DNA of 47,359 bases, from NCBI RefSeq assembly GCF_000974765.1, contig NZ_BBWU01000049.1:1-47359 (forward strand), written 5' to 3'. Shown piece after piece: positions 16,211 to 24,604 of this stretch; position 1 is the first letter of the stretch; each line of letters begins with the position of its first letter. Source of the DNA: Sphingomonas changbaiensis NBRC 104936 (GTDB taxonomy: Bacteria > Pseudomonadota > Alphaproteobacteria > Sphingomonadales > Sphingomonadaceae). The translations under genes and the position numbers were made by a program. A model generated the notes under the pieces. That model searched no databases. It saw only the letters and a program-made list of their open reading frames with translations, and was not told the origin of the DNA.

Positions 16211-17977
16211 ATGGAACTGCGTCATATCGCATTGGGCCAGCTGACAGTCTCGGTCACCAACATGCGGGGCAAAGCCAAGGCCGACATCGCCAACATTCTG
16301 CCATCTGTGCGAGCGCGGGGCGTGCTCGTGCCGCTGATCGTGCGGGCGAACGGGACACCGGACACGTTCGAGATCGTGGCAGGCAAGCGGCGCTATTTCG
16401 CGGCGGTGACTGTGGCGGAGGAAGCCTGCGGCATCGACCCGCTGCCGTGCGCGGTGATGGAAGCCGGTGACGATGCGGCGGCGCTTGAGGCTTCGCTGAT
16501 CGAGAACATTGCCCGGCTGGACCCGGACGAAGTGACACGGTGGGAAAGCTTCACCCGGCTTGTCCGCGAAGGCCGCAGCCCGGAGCAGATCGCGCTCACC
16601 TTCGGGCTCACCGAGCTTCAGGTAAAGCGCACCCTCGCGCTCGGCAACCTGGTGCCGCGCATCCGCCAGCTCTATCGCCGTGATGAGATCGACCGGGCTT
16701 CGGTCCAGCACCTGACGCTTGCCAGCAAGGAGCGTCAGCGCGAATGGCTGGCGTTGTTCGACGCCGATCCGCTGCGCTGCCCGATGGGTTACAGCCTTAA
16801 GGCGTGGCTGTTCGGCGGACAGACGATCCCGACCAAGGCGGCGCTGTTCGACTTGGCGGAATATCAGGGCGCAATCGTCTCCGACTTGTTCGGGGAGGAC
16901 AGCTACTTCGCTTGCGCCGATACCTTCTGGACCGCGCAGAACGCGGCGATCGAGGCGAAGGCAGCCCAGTATCGCGACGCGGGCTGGAGCGAGGTCATCG
17001 TGCTCCCGGCCGGAACATACTTCCATAGCTGGGAGCACGAGCGCTGTCCGAAGCGCAAAGGCGGCAAGGTGTTCATCGCTGTCTCCCCGCGTGGCGATGT
17101 CGCGATCCACGAAGGCTATGTCAGCCTGAAGGAAGCGCGGCAGCGTGAGAGGCAGGCGGGCGGCGAGGCCCCGGCCAAGCCCGTCCGGCCGGAGGTCAGC
17201 GCGCCTTTGCAAAACTATATCGACCTGCATCGGCATGCGGCAGTGCGCGCCAAGCTTACGTCAGCACCGTCTATCGCGCTTCGCGTCATGGTCGCGCATG
17301 CGATTGCGGGGTCCTGCCTCTGGACCGTTCGCGTCGAGCCGCAGCGGGGACACAGCGATGCGATTGCGGAAAGCGTCGAGACATGCGCGTCCGAAACCGC
17401 TTTCGACGAGAAGCGCCGCGCCGTGCTGACGCTGCTCGGCTTCGATCCCGAGGCGCCAACGGTGACCGGCGGCTATGACGGTCCGGCGGACGTGGCCGGG
17501 CTGGTCGCGAAGCTGCTGACCCTCCCCGACGAGGCGGTGCTCGATATCCTCGCTATTGTCATGGGCGAGACCCTTGCTGCCGGAACGCCGTTGATCGAAC
17601 TGCTGGGGCGCGAGCTTAGCGTCAGCGTAGCCGAGGTCTGGCAGCCGGATGACGCACTGCTGGACTTGCTCCGGGATCGCGAGGTGCTGGACGCTGTGCT
17701 GGCCGAGGTCGCGGGCCAGACAGTCGCCAGCGCGAACGCGAGCGCGACCGCCAAGGTCAAGCGCCGGATCGTCCGCGACTGCCTCACTGGCGAGAATGGC
17801 CGCGCGAAGGTCGAAGGCTGGGTCCCGAAATGGATGGCCTTCCCGCCCGCCGCCTACACCGGGCGCGGCGGCGTCGGCACGGTTAGTCGTGCTGCCCAGC
17901 TGGCGGAAATGACCGCACCCGAGCCGCAAGCGGATGCCGAGGAGCCTCCCGCTCCCGAGCTGGCGCACGCCGCTTGA
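16211..17977 (+). CDS. ParB/RepB/Spo0J-type partition-like protein
   Basis: The product is 588 residues, longer than a chromosomal ParB (about 300). The N-terminal ParB/Srx domain covers about residues 1-110 (IVAGKRRYFAAV, LEASLIENIARLDPDEV) and is followed by the helix-turn-helix linker (RSPEQIALTFGLTELQVKRTLAL). The long C-terminal half is of unknown function and typical of ParB-like proteins on sphingomonad plasmids and integrative elements. No parA is next to it. The ATG at 16211 has a GGAG-rich leader. It opens the maintenance/transfer block and is followed by a hairpin and a small sigma-like gene. Confidence 0.85.
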   Translation: MELRHIALGQLTVSVTNMRGKAKADIANILPSVRARGVLVPLIVRANGTPDTFEIVAGKRRYFAAVTVAEEACGIDPLPCAVMEAGDDAAALEASLIENIARLDPDEVTRWESFTRLVREGRSPEQIALTFGLTELQVKRTLALGNLVPRIRQLYRRDEIDRASVQHLTLASKERQREWLALFDADPLRCPMGYSLKAWLFGGQTIPTKAALFDLAEYQGAIVSDLFGEDSYFACADTFWTAQNAAIEAKAAQYRDAGWSEVIVLPAGTYFHSWEHERCPKRKGGKVFIAVSPRGDVAIHEGYVSLKEARQRERQAGGEAPAKPVRPEVSAPLQNYIDLHRHAAVRAKLTSAPSIALRVMVAHAIAGSCLWTVRVEPQRGHSDAIAESVETCASETAFDEKRRAVLTLLGFDPEAPTVTGGYDGPADVAGLVAKLLTLPDEAVLDILAIVMGETLAAGTPLIELLGRELSVSVAEVWQPDDALLDLLRDREVLDAVLAEVAGQTVASANASATAKVKRRIVRDCLTGENGRAKVEGWVPKWMAFPPAAYTGRGGVGTVSRAAQLAEMTAPEPQADAEEPPAPELAHAA

Positions 17978-17984
17978 CCCTGAT

Positions 17985-18011
17985 GCTGGCGGCGCACGAA
18001 GCGCCGCCAGC
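17985..18011 (+). terminator. Hairpin between the ParB-like and sigma-like genes
   Basis: GCTGGCGGCGC (17985-17995) pairs perfectly with GCGCCGCCAGC (18001-18011), followed by CTCTTTC. It lies 8 bases after the ParB stop codon and just before the next gene, so it may end or attenuate the transcript. Confidence 0.6.
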
Positions 18012-18032
18012 CTCTTTCGGATGGAGTGTCCC

Positions 18033-18275
18033 ATGACGCCCCAAACAGATGAGGCCGATGAGCTGCGGCGGCTGGAAAGGGCGGTCGCCAATCTCCCTCG
18101 CATGCAGCGTGACATCTTCCTCGCCAAATGCCGTGACGGCCGGTCCTATGCCGAGATCGCCGCCCGCACGCGCCTGAGCCGGAACGGCGTGCAGAAGCGG
18201 CTGGCGCGGGCGCTGTACCACATCCGCCGCCAGATGGACGGCGAGCCCCTGCGCTGGTGGCAGCGCTGGTTCTGA
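18033..18275 (+). CDS. Stand-alone sigma-70 region 4-like DNA-binding protein
   Basis: The product is 80 residues and carries only a region-4 helix-turn-helix: LPRMQRDIFLAKCRDGRSYA, then EIAARTRLSRNGVQKRLARA, ending PLRWWQRWF. There is no region 2, so it cannot be a complete sigma factor; it may modulate transcription of the element. The ATG at 18033 has GGAG 8-10 bases upstream. A truncated paralogue ending in WWQRWSW is found at 25949-26113. Confidence 0.82.
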   Translation: MTPQTDEADELRRLERAVANLPRMQRDIFLAKCRDGRSYAEIAARTRLSRNGVQKRLARALYHIRRQMDGEPLRWWQRWF

Positions 18276-18284
18276 CGCAGAAAA

Positions 18285-18321
18285 TCCGGCCGGTGCGCGG
18301 AAGCCCCACGCACCGGCCGGA
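18285..18321 (+). terminator. Hairpin after the sigma-like gene
   Basis: TCCGGCCGGTGCG (18285-18297) pairs with CGCACCGGCCGGA (18309-18321) around an 11-base loop. It lies 9 bases after the stop codon. There is no clear T run. Confidence 0.5.
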
Positions 18322-18358
18322 CTGGCAAAATCCCCGCCAGACTCTAGGATCAGTCCGG

Positions 18359-19264
18359 ATGCGCACCGACCTTGATCATCTGCCCGAGCGCCAGCAGCAC
18401 GAGCTGGACCGCGTGCGGGACATTCTGCTCGAGGAGTTCGAGAAGGCGATCGCGCGTGCGACCCAGCCGCATAAGCGGAACGGCAAGGTCTACAAGATCA
18501 TCCTGTTCGGCTCCTACGCGCGGAGTGACTGGGTTGATGAGCCCGAGAATGGCTACCAGTCCGACTTCGATCTGCTGATCATCGTCAGCCATGAGGACCT
18601 GACCGACATTGCCGACTACTGGTATGTCGCAGAGGACCGGATCGCGCGCGATCCGGCGATCGGTCGTCCGGTTAACATCATCGTGCAGTCGCTCGACGAC
18701 GTGAACCGAGCGCTCACGCGTGGCGAGTATTTCTGGGTCGATATCGCGCGTGACGGCATCGCGCTTTACGAGCTGCCGTGTCACACGCTCACTACGCCGA
18801 AGCCGCTGACGCCGACCGATGCCCACAGGATGGCGAGGGAATATTTCGAGCATTGGCTGCCCAGTGCCGAAACGTTCTTTCAGAACGCGACCGATAACAT
18901 TCAGCGGGCGAGGCCCGTCGAGGCCGCGTTCTTGCTGCATCAGGCGACCGAGCGCCTTTACATCTGTTTCCTGCTGGTGCGTACGCTGTATTTTCCGCGC
19001 TCTCATAACATCAAATTTCTGCGCTCGCTCGCCGAGGACAAAGAGCCGCGACTGGTCGCGGGGTGGCCGCGCGCGACCCGACACGATCGCTCGCGCTTCG
19101 AGCGGCTGAAGCGCGCCTATGTCGAGGCGCGCTACTCGGCGAACTATCAGATCACCGCCGAAGACCTCGCCTGGATTGGCGAGCGTATCTGTGTGCTGCA
19201 GGAACTTGTCCGTGCAGCGTGCGAAGAGCGCCTCGCGGCACTTGAACGTAGCACTGCAGCCTGA
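18359..19264 (+). CDS. Nucleotidyltransferase plus HEPN domain fusion protein
   Basis: The product is 301 residues. The N-terminal minimal nucleotidyltransferase shows the active-site motif ILFGSYARSDW and the metal-binding pair SDFDLLIIV (about residues 45-80). The C-terminal HEPN half (about 150-295) shows AFLLHQATERLYICFLLV and YVEARYSANYQI. An R-x4-H (Arg160 to His165) is present, but whether it is the RNase motif cannot be decided from sequence. Two-gene MNT/HEPN pairs are toxin-antitoxins in which the transferase modifies the HEPN toxin; here both are one chain. The ATG at 18359 has AGGA upstream. Its place between ParB, the sigma-like gene and transfer genes suggests a maintenance role. 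Confidence 0.85.
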   Translation: MRTDLDHLPERQQHELDRVRDILLEEFEKAIARATQPHKRNGKVYKIILFGSYARSDWVDEPENGYQSDFDLLIIVSHEDLTDIADYWYVAEDRIARDPAIGRPVNIIVQSLDDVNRALTRGEYFWVDIARDGIALYELPCHTLTTPKPLTPTDAHRMAREYFEHWLPSAETFFQNATDNIQRARPVEAAFLLHQATERLYICFLLVRTLYFPRSHNIKFLRSLAEDKEPRLVAGWPRATRHDRSRFERLKRAYVEARYSANYQITAEDLAWIGERICVLQELVRAACEERLAALERSTAA

Positions 19265-19531
19265 TCATATTTCTGGCCGTGGAGCAGCCGAATCGTCGGT
19301 TGCCCTGATGCGCTCAGCGATTCGCGTCAGCCATTCCGCGACCCGCTCCGAATCCCCGTCCTGACTTGCCGCCACTTCGACCGCCGCAAGCATCAACGCT
19401 TCCGGTACCAGGCCGCCGGCGATCGCGCCGTCCAACACCGCATCGGCCACGAACTCGATCACCCTTTCGGCGAAGGCTTCGATGTCCTTGGTCGTATCGA
19501 CAAGCGGGCCTGGCCTGGACTCATTTGTCAT
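19265..19531 (-). CDS. Hypothetical protein, 88 residues
   Basis: The product is an acidic alpha-helical protein (DIEAFAERVIEFVADAVLDG, then AEWLTRIAERIRATDD). The ATG at 19531 is chosen because the longer form begins with an unlikely basic stretch. Its stop codon directly abuts that of the nucleotidyltransferase-HEPN gene, so the two converge without a gap. No family is recognised. Similar small genes sit in this position of related transfer modules as far as I recall. Confidence 0.6.
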   Translation of the reverse strand: MTNESRPGPLVDTTKDIEAFAERVIEFVADAVLDGAIAGGLVPEALMLAAVEVAASQDGDSERVAEWLTRIAERIRATDDSAAPRPEI

Positions 19532-19813
19532 TGCACGTCTCGTCTTCGGGCGGGCAGGGCAGTTCATCCTCCCCGGATCGGGACCGATCCCGTCTGTTCA
19601 CGCTCGACCTATGGCCGGACGGAGCCGCCCGCAACCGTCGCTTGCCGCCATTCTTCCCCGCCGCTCAAGCGGCTCCTCGCGAACCAAGATTAGCGGCAGC
19701 TCAGGTCCTCCGCTCGCGCTTCGGCCGCAAACGGTGCAGGCGGCTCCTTCTGCCCGGCCAACTTCGGTCCGCGTCGACGGGAACGGTCCCGATCGCGAGA
19801 AGGAGTAAGATCA

Positions 19814-20134
19814 ATGCCTGCCATCGGTTACGTCGCCAAGGACGAGAACGGCAGCTTCAAGGGCCAGCTCAGGACGCTCAGCATCCGCGCCGAAATCAGC
19901 ATCGTCCCCAATGCCCGCAAGCGCAATGACGTGCAGCCCGACTACCGCGTCGTCTCCGGCGATGTCGAGATCGGCGCTGGCTGGTTGCGCCGCTCCGAAG
20001 CCAGCGGCCGCGACTATGTGTCGCTGAGCCTGGCGGCGCCGGAGTTCGGGCCGCGCCGGCTCTACGCGAACCTGGCGCAAGCCGCCGACGAACGCGACGA
20101 TCGCTTCGTCATCCTCTGGAATCCCGCGGACTGA
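19814..20134 (+). CDS. DUF736 family protein
   Basis: The product is 106 residues. The DUF736 pattern is clear: MPAIGYVAKDENGSFKGQL, the RAEISIVPNARK stretch, the DYRVVSGDVEIGAGW stretch and SLAAPEFG-RRLYANL. These small beta-rich proteins are near-universal next to tra genes on alphaproteobacterial plasmids and integrative elements. Their biochemical role is unknown. AAGGAG lies upstream of the ATG. Positions 19532-19813 between the neighbours show no gene. Confidence 0.9.
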   Translation: MPAIGYVAKDENGSFKGQLRTLSIRAEISIVPNARKRNDVQPDYRVVSGDVEIGAGWLRRSEASGRDYVSLSLAAPEFGPRRLYANLAQAADERDDRFVILWNPAD

Positions 20135-20143
20135 TCGGCCCGC

Positions 20144-20171
20144 GTCCCGCAGCTCGTGAGAGCTGCGGGAC
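20144..20171. terminator. Bidirectional terminator-like hairpin between DUF736 and CsbD genes
   Basis: GTCCCGCAGCT (20144-20154) pairs perfectly with AGCTGCGGGAC (20161-20171) around CGTGAG. The flanking genes converge on it (stops at 20134 and 20180), so it can serve both. Confidence 0.6.
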
Positions 20172-20179
20172 ATTCCGCT

Positions 20180-20455
20180 TCAGCGTCGGCCGCGGAGCGT
20201 GTTCAAAAGCGCGACGCCGAGCACGCCGACCAGCGCGGCGGTCGCCATCGGCTTCGCACGCGCGAAATCTTTCGCCTGGTTGATGATCGGCGCGACCGCG
20301 TCGCGCGCGGCGCCGACTGCCTTTTGCGCATTGCCGCCGACCTGGTCGGCAACGCCTTCACTGCGCAGCCGCTCGTCGCCGGTGAGGACGCCAGTAGTTT
20401 CCTTGACCCGGCCACCGATGTTGCGGGTGCCGCCTTCAAGTGTGTCGTTGTTCAT
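20180..20455 (-). CDS. CsbD-like stress protein with C-terminal membrane helix
   Basis: The product is 91 residues. The CsbD-like repeat region is visible: GRVKETTGVLTGDERLRSEG, then DQVGGNAQKAVGAARD. A hydrophobic helix (PMATAALVGVLGVALLNTL) and an RGRR end follow. CsbD proteins are small, abundant and stress-induced in many bacteria. AAGGA stands before the ATG at 20455. It is an unusual guest between DUF736 and the tra genes and is probably later cargo. Confidence 0.8.
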   Translation of the reverse strand: MNNDTLEGGTRNIGGRVKETTGVLTGDERLRSEGVADQVGGNAQKAVGAARDAVAPIINQAKDFARAKPMATAALVGVLGVALLNTLRGRR

Positions 20456-20510
20456 CGTTGTTCCTTTGCTTGCGCGCCGGCGTGAACGCCAGCTCGGCTG
20501 CAACAACGGA

Positions 20511-20738
20511 TCATTCTGGTTTCGGTGCCGGTTCGTCTGCAGCGTCAAATGCGCGCTTGCCGCGACGACGCCATAGCAGCAGGTGCTGCTCGCGATCGGG
20601 ACCGCGCAGCTTCGCTGCCGCCTCCACCAGCAGTCCAAAGATCACCGCTCGATCATCGTCGGCGGCTTCGACGAGGCCGGCTTTCACGATCAGCCCGCCG
20701 AGCTCGATTAACTGGCGCGTGCGCTCGCGTCGCTTCAC
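20511..20738 (-). CDS. traD: Conjugal transfer protein TraD (small, Ti-type)
   Basis: The product is 75 residues from GTG 20738: VKRRERTRQLIELGGLIVKA, then an acidic DDDRAVIFGLLVEAAAKL. This is the small TraD of Ti-type transfer regions, a relaxosome accessory and not the large coupling ATPase. A CTG at 20753 would add LRAWQ and would fit the expected N-terminus better; the usual start position seems to be CTG here. It follows traC with only a short gap, in the same operon. Confidence 0.75.
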   Translation of the reverse strand: MKRRERTRQLIELGGLIVKAGLVEAADDDRAVIFGLLVEAAAKLRGPDREQHLLLWRRRGKRAFDAADEPAPKPE

Positions 20739-20754
20739 TTGCCACGCGCGCAGA

Positions 20755-21078
20755 TCATGACGCGCGCGCGCCGCCAGCAAGCGGCAGCGTCGGGCTGCTG
20801 TCCGGCGAAACTGCACCGCGGTTTGGATCCGCGCGGTTCGGAGTGCGCCGCGCCTGTTGAAAGAACGCGGCGCCCGCCTTGCGCCAGCCCTCCTTTGTGG
20901 CAGCATCCTTCTCCTTGGCCGCCGCCACCAGCGCGCCGGCAAGCGTTTCGAGCGGCAGTGCGTCTGCACCGGCCGCGATCACCAGCTCGCTGAGCTGCTG
21001 CAGCCTACGGCTCTTGATCTGAGCTGCACGTTCGTTCAGCGCCTTCAGTTCGGCATCATAGTCGCGCGGTTTGCGCAT
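20755..21078 (-). CDS. traC: Conjugal transfer protein TraC (Ti-type)
   Basis: The product is 107 residues: MRKPRDYDAELKALNERAAQ, then KSRRLQQLSELVIAAGADAL and WRKAGAAFFQ. This is the basic, helical TraC that helps the TraA relaxase at the origin of transfer. The ATG at 21078 has GAGG upstream. It is transcribed away from traA across the oriT-like intergenic region, the usual arrangement in Ti-type plasmids. Confidence 0.85.
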   Translation of the reverse strand: MRKPRDYDAELKALNERAAQIKSRRLQQLSELVIAAGADALPLETLAGALVAAAKEKDAATKEGWRKAGAAFFQQARRTPNRADPNRGAVSPDSSPTLPLAGGARAS

Positions 21079-21192
21079 GAGATCAGCCTCAGTTGCACGT
21101 TGAGGATGCACCAGTTATCGGGCCGCTCGATCAGTCGCAATGCGCTGGAACGACTTGGGATTTCGGCGTCCCGAGAAAGATGAAATCTTTTG

Positions 21193-21220
21193 AGGGCGCG
21201 CTTATACGTCGTGCCGACGT
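21193..21220. other. oriT: Putative origin of transfer (oriT), Ti/RSF1010-like nick region
   Basis: The sequence AGGGCGCGCTTATACGTCG (21193-21211) lies in the divergent traC-traA intergenic region. From memory, the pTi oriT core reads AAGGGCGCAATTATACGTCG, and RSF1010-type nick regions share the complementary TAAxxGCGCCCT. The similarity is strong and the location is as expected. A perfect inverted repeat ACGTCG-TGC-CGACGT (21206-21220) overlaps its right side. Confidence 0.65.
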
Positions 21221-21250
21221 GCTCGTTGAGGTGTAGATGGTATGATCGCG

Positions 21251-24109
21251 ATGGCGATCTACCATTTCTCCGCCAAGATCATCTCCCGCGCGAACGGCTC
21301 GGGCGCGCTGGCAGCCGCCGCCTATCGCTCCGCGTCGCGGCTGCACGACCAGCGGCTCGACCGCCACCATGACTTCTCGAACAAGGCCGGTGTCGTTCAT
21401 TCCGAAGTGATGCTGCCCGACGGCGCACCCGAGCATCTTGGCGACCGCGAGCAGCTGTGGAACGCGGTCGAGGCGGCGGAGAAGCGGATCGATGCGCAAC
21501 TCGCGCGCGAGATCGAGTTCGCGATCCCGCGCGAGCTGACGAAGGAGCAGGGCGTCACGCTCGCGCATGACTTCGTGCAACGCGAGTTCGTCGACCGCAG
21601 CATGATCGCCGACCTGAACGTGCATTGGGACATGGGCGCCGATGGGCTGACGAAGCCGCACGCGCACGTGATGCTGGCGACCCGCGAAGTGGGCGAAGAG
21701 GGCTTCGGCGCGAAGGTGCGCGATTGGAACCGTACCGACCTGCTCAACCACTGGCGCGAAGCCTGGGCCGATCACGTCAACGAGCGGCTGGCGGAGCTCG
21801 ACATCGACGCGCATGTCGACCACCGGAGCCTCGAAGCCCAGGGCATCGGCCTTGAGCCCCAGAACAAGATCGGCCCGGCGGCATCGCGGATGGCGGAGCA
21901 GGGCCGCGCCTCCGAACGGCTGGTCGAGCACCAGGCGATCGCACGCGCCAATGGCGAACGGATTATCGCCCATCCGGAGATCGCGCTTGATGCAATCACG
22001 CACAGCCAGGCGACGTTTACGACGCGCGACCTTGCGATGTTCGTGCATCGGCACACCGACGGCAAGGAGCAGTTCGACCACGCGATGGCGGCGGTGCGAA
22101 GCGCGCCTGAGCTGATCAAGCTCGGTCGCGATGGGCGTGGCGAAGAGCGCTTCACGTCGCGCACCATGCTTGAGATCGAGCGCCGGCTGGACCAGGCGAC
22201 GGCCAGCCTGATGGAATGCGGCGGGCATGGCATCCCGGCGGCGGCGCTTGAAAGCCCCCGCGCCACCGCCAGGATGCGCGGCCTTGTCCTTGGAGAGGAG
22301 CAGGAAGCCGCGCTTCGACATATCACCCGGCCGGGCGATCTTGCCAGCATTGTTGGTTATGCCGGCACCGGCAAATCGGCTCTGCTGGGCATTGCACGTG
22401 AGGGCTGGGAGCGAGGCGGATATCGTGTCCAGGGCCTCGCGCTGTCCGGCATTGCTGCTGAGAATCTAGAAGCCGGCTCCGGCATCGCATCGCGCACGAT
22501 CGCCAGCCTCGAGCATCAGTGGGCGCAGGGCAGGGACCTGCTCACGAGCAAGGACATACTCGTCATCGACGAAGCCGGCATGATCGGCACGCGCCAAATG
22601 GAGCGGATCATCGCCGAGGCCGAAAAGCGCCGCGCCAAAGTCGTGCTCGTCGGCGATCCAGAGCAGCTCCAGGCGATCGAAGCCGGTGCGGCGTTCCGCT
22701 CGATCGCGGAGCGCCACGGCGCGGTCGAGATCACCGAAGTGCGTCGCCAGCGCGAGGGCTGGCAGCGCGAGGCCACGCGGCAGCTTGCGACCGGCCGGAC
22801 CGGCGCCGCCATCGAGGCGTATGCCGAGCGCGGCATGGTTCATGCGGCGCCGGATCGCGCGGCGGCACGCGAATCCTTGATCGAGCGCTGGAATCGGGAA
22901 CGGTCGGCCGAGCCGGGCGCCTCACGCCTGATTCTCACCCACACCCGCGACGAAGTGCGGCTGATGAATGAGCGCGCGCGCGATCGGCTGCGGGCGACCG
23001 GCGAGCTTGGCGAGGATGTCGTGATCGCCACCGAGCGCGGCGAGCGCAGGTTCGCGGCCGGCGACCGGGCCATGTTTCTGAAGAACGAGCGCGGTCTCGG
23101 CGTCAAAAATGGTACGCTCGGCACGGTTCGGAGCATCACGTCCGTGCGTATGGCCGTGATGCTGGACGATGGCCGCGCAGTTGCTTTCGACTTCAAGGAT
23201 TATGCGCATCTCGATCACGGCTATGCCGCGACCATCCACAAGGCGCAGGGCATCACCGTCGATCGCGCCCATGTGCTGGCAACCCCGGGGCTGGACCGCC
23301 ACGCCGCTTATGTCGCACTGTCTCGGCATCGGGACGCGGTCCAATTGCATTACGGCGAGGACGACTTTGCCGATGCCGGCCAATTGGCGCGCACGCTCTC
23401 GCGCGACCGGTCGAAGGACATGGTTGCGGATTATGCGCGCCATTTCGCTGACCGTCGCGAGATCCGAATGTCGCAGGAGGGGATCGGCAAGGAAAAGGCG
23501 CGGCCGCTGGCACGCGATCCCTTTGCTGGGCTAAACCTGAGGACGACGCCCATTCCGGTTGCGCCACTGCGGACACCACTCGATCGGGCGGTCGAGCATT
23601 ACGCTCGCGCTCAGGCCGACATCCTTCGGGTGCGGCAACTTGGGATGGATACGCTCCCTCACCAGCAGGTCGCACTGAACAAAGCTGCCGAGGCGCTGAA
23701 CGCGCTCCGACCCGAAGCAGCACGCGATTTGCGCAATGCTTTCGTCGCGAACCGCCCCTTGATCGATGACGCCGCCAAGGGGCGAACGGCGGCAGCGATC
23801 CGCGCGATGCAGCTCGAAGCCGAGCTCCGCACCAATCCCGAATGCCGCGCCGATCGCTTCGTGCAACAATGGCAGGAGCTTCATCGCCAGCACGCCCAGT
23901 GCAATCACAGCTTTGACGAGGCCGGCGCCAGGCGCGCGTCCGATGCGCTCACCAGTGTGGCGAAGGCGCTGCACCGCGATCCCCAGCTCGAATCGTTGCT
24001 CCGCAAGCGCGTGCACGAGCTCGGAATTCCTGCCCCGGGCGGAGCAAGTTTGTCCCAAAGCCTCCAGGACTGGATCGGCCGCTCGCGTTCACGCGGGATT
24101 GGGATCTAG
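21251..24109 (+). CDS. traA: Ti-type conjugative relaxase TraA (MobA/MobL nickase plus helicase)
   Basis: The product is 952 residues. The N-terminal MobA/MobL relaxase domain (about 1-210) starts MAIYHFSAKIISRANG and holds the metal-binding histidines in KPHAHVMLATR. A RecD/TraI-like helicase follows, with Walker A GYAGTGKSALLG (about 370), Walker B DILVIDEAGM (about 440), VLVGDPEQLQAIEAG, and the late motif GYAATIHKAQGITVDRAHV (about 660). It would nick oriT, stay bound to the strand and unwind it. Start chosen at the second ATG (21251), since MAIYHFS is the family start. Family members often exceed 1000 residues, so it is slightly short. Confidence 0.93.
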   Translation: MAIYHFSAKIISRANGSGALAAAAYRSASRLHDQRLDRHHDFSNKAGVVHSEVMLPDGAPEHLGDREQLWNAVEAAEKRIDAQLAREIEFAIPRELTKEQGVTLAHDFVQREFVDRSMIADLNVHWDMGADGLTKPHAHVMLATREVGEEGFGAKVRDWNRTDLLNHWREAWADHVNERLAELDIDAHVDHRSLEAQGIGLEPQNKIGPAASRMAEQGRASERLVEHQAIARANGERIIAHPEIALDAITHSQATFTTRDLAMFVHRHTDGKEQFDHAMAAVRSAPELIKLGRDGRGEERFTSRTMLEIERRLDQATASLMECGGHGIPAAALESPRATARMRGLVLGEEQEAALRHITRPGDLASIVGYAGTGKSALLGIAREGWERGGYRVQGLALSGIAAENLEAGSGIASRTIASLEHQWAQGRDLLTSKDILVIDEAGMIGTRQMERIIAEAEKRRAKVVLVGDPEQLQAIEAGAAFRSIAERHGAVEITEVRRQREGWQREATRQLATGRTGAAIEAYAERGMVHAAPDRAAARESLIERWNRERSAEPGASRLILTHTRDEVRLMNERARDRLRATGELGEDVVIATERGERRFAAGDRAMFLKNERGLGVKNGTLGTVRSITSVRMAVMLDDGRAVAFDFKDYAHLDHGYAATIHKAQGITVDRAHVLATPGLDRHAAYVALSRHRDAVQLHYGEDDFADAGQLARTLSRDRSKDMVADYARHFADRREIRMSQEGIGKEKARPLARDPFAGLNLRTTPIPVAPLRTPLDRAVEHYARAQADILRVRQLGMDTLPHQQVALNKAAEALNALRPEAARDLRNAFVANRPLIDDAAKGRTAAAIRAMQLEAELRTNPECRADRFVQQWQELHRQHAQCNHSFDEAGARRASDALTSVAKALHRDPQLESLLRKRVHELGIPAPGGASLSQSLQDWIGRSRSRGIGI

Positions 24110-24117
24110 CTGAGCCA

Positions 24118-24561
24118 ATGAGCGACACCGAATCCGATTCAGCCACACAGGCCTTTCACGCGATGGAAGGGCGGCTCGCGCTTCTCCAGCGCGCGATTGA
24201 GGGCCTTGCCGCCGAACGCAATGCCTTGCCGGACTATCGGCCATCGATTGAAGCCTTGGCCGAGCAGCAGGCCGGGCTGGCGCAGGCGCTGAAAGCGATC
24301 CAGTCCTGCCCGGCCGTTCAGGTCACGCATGAGACATTTGCAGAAACGGTTCAGCGCACAACGCAGCGATCGCGGGAGAACAGTCGTGCCACGATCGATA
24401 GCGCTGCGCAGAAGCTGATACACATGACCCGGCAGCTCGAGCAGTCGCTCGCAACCGCGCGAACGTCTGCCGAGCAGTGCGAGGCATTGATCTGGACGTG
24501 CGTGTTGGCGATGGGCGGCACTGGCGCGCTCATCGCATTGGCGCAGTTCTTGAGCAGATAG
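24118..24561 (+). CDS. DUF6118-like protein downstream of TraA
   Basis: The product is 147 residues: an N-terminal FHAMEGRLALLQRAIEGLAA segment and a QVTHETFAETVQRTTQR segment, followed by one membrane helix (ALIWTCVLAMGGTGALIALA) near the C-terminus. This matches DUF6118-type genes that commonly follow traA in sphingomonads, but those I recall are around 200 residues or more, so this may be a shortened copy. It begins 8 bases after the traA stop. Confidence 0.65.
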   Translation: MSDTESDSATQAFHAMEGRLALLQRAIEGLAAERNALPDYRPSIEALAEQQAGLAQALKAIQSCPAVQVTHETFAETVQRTTQRSRENSRATIDSAAQKLIHMTRQLEQSLATARTSAEQCEALIWTCVLAMGGTGALIALAQFLSR

Positions 24562-24604
24562 ACAGACAAGACGCGAGGCATCTTCCGATGACCGCCGCGT
24601 TGAA

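Noticed and set aside
20511-20753. traD as the large coupling ATPase TraD/VirD4
   Set aside because: The product is only about 75 residues with no Walker motifs; it is the small Ti-type TraD.
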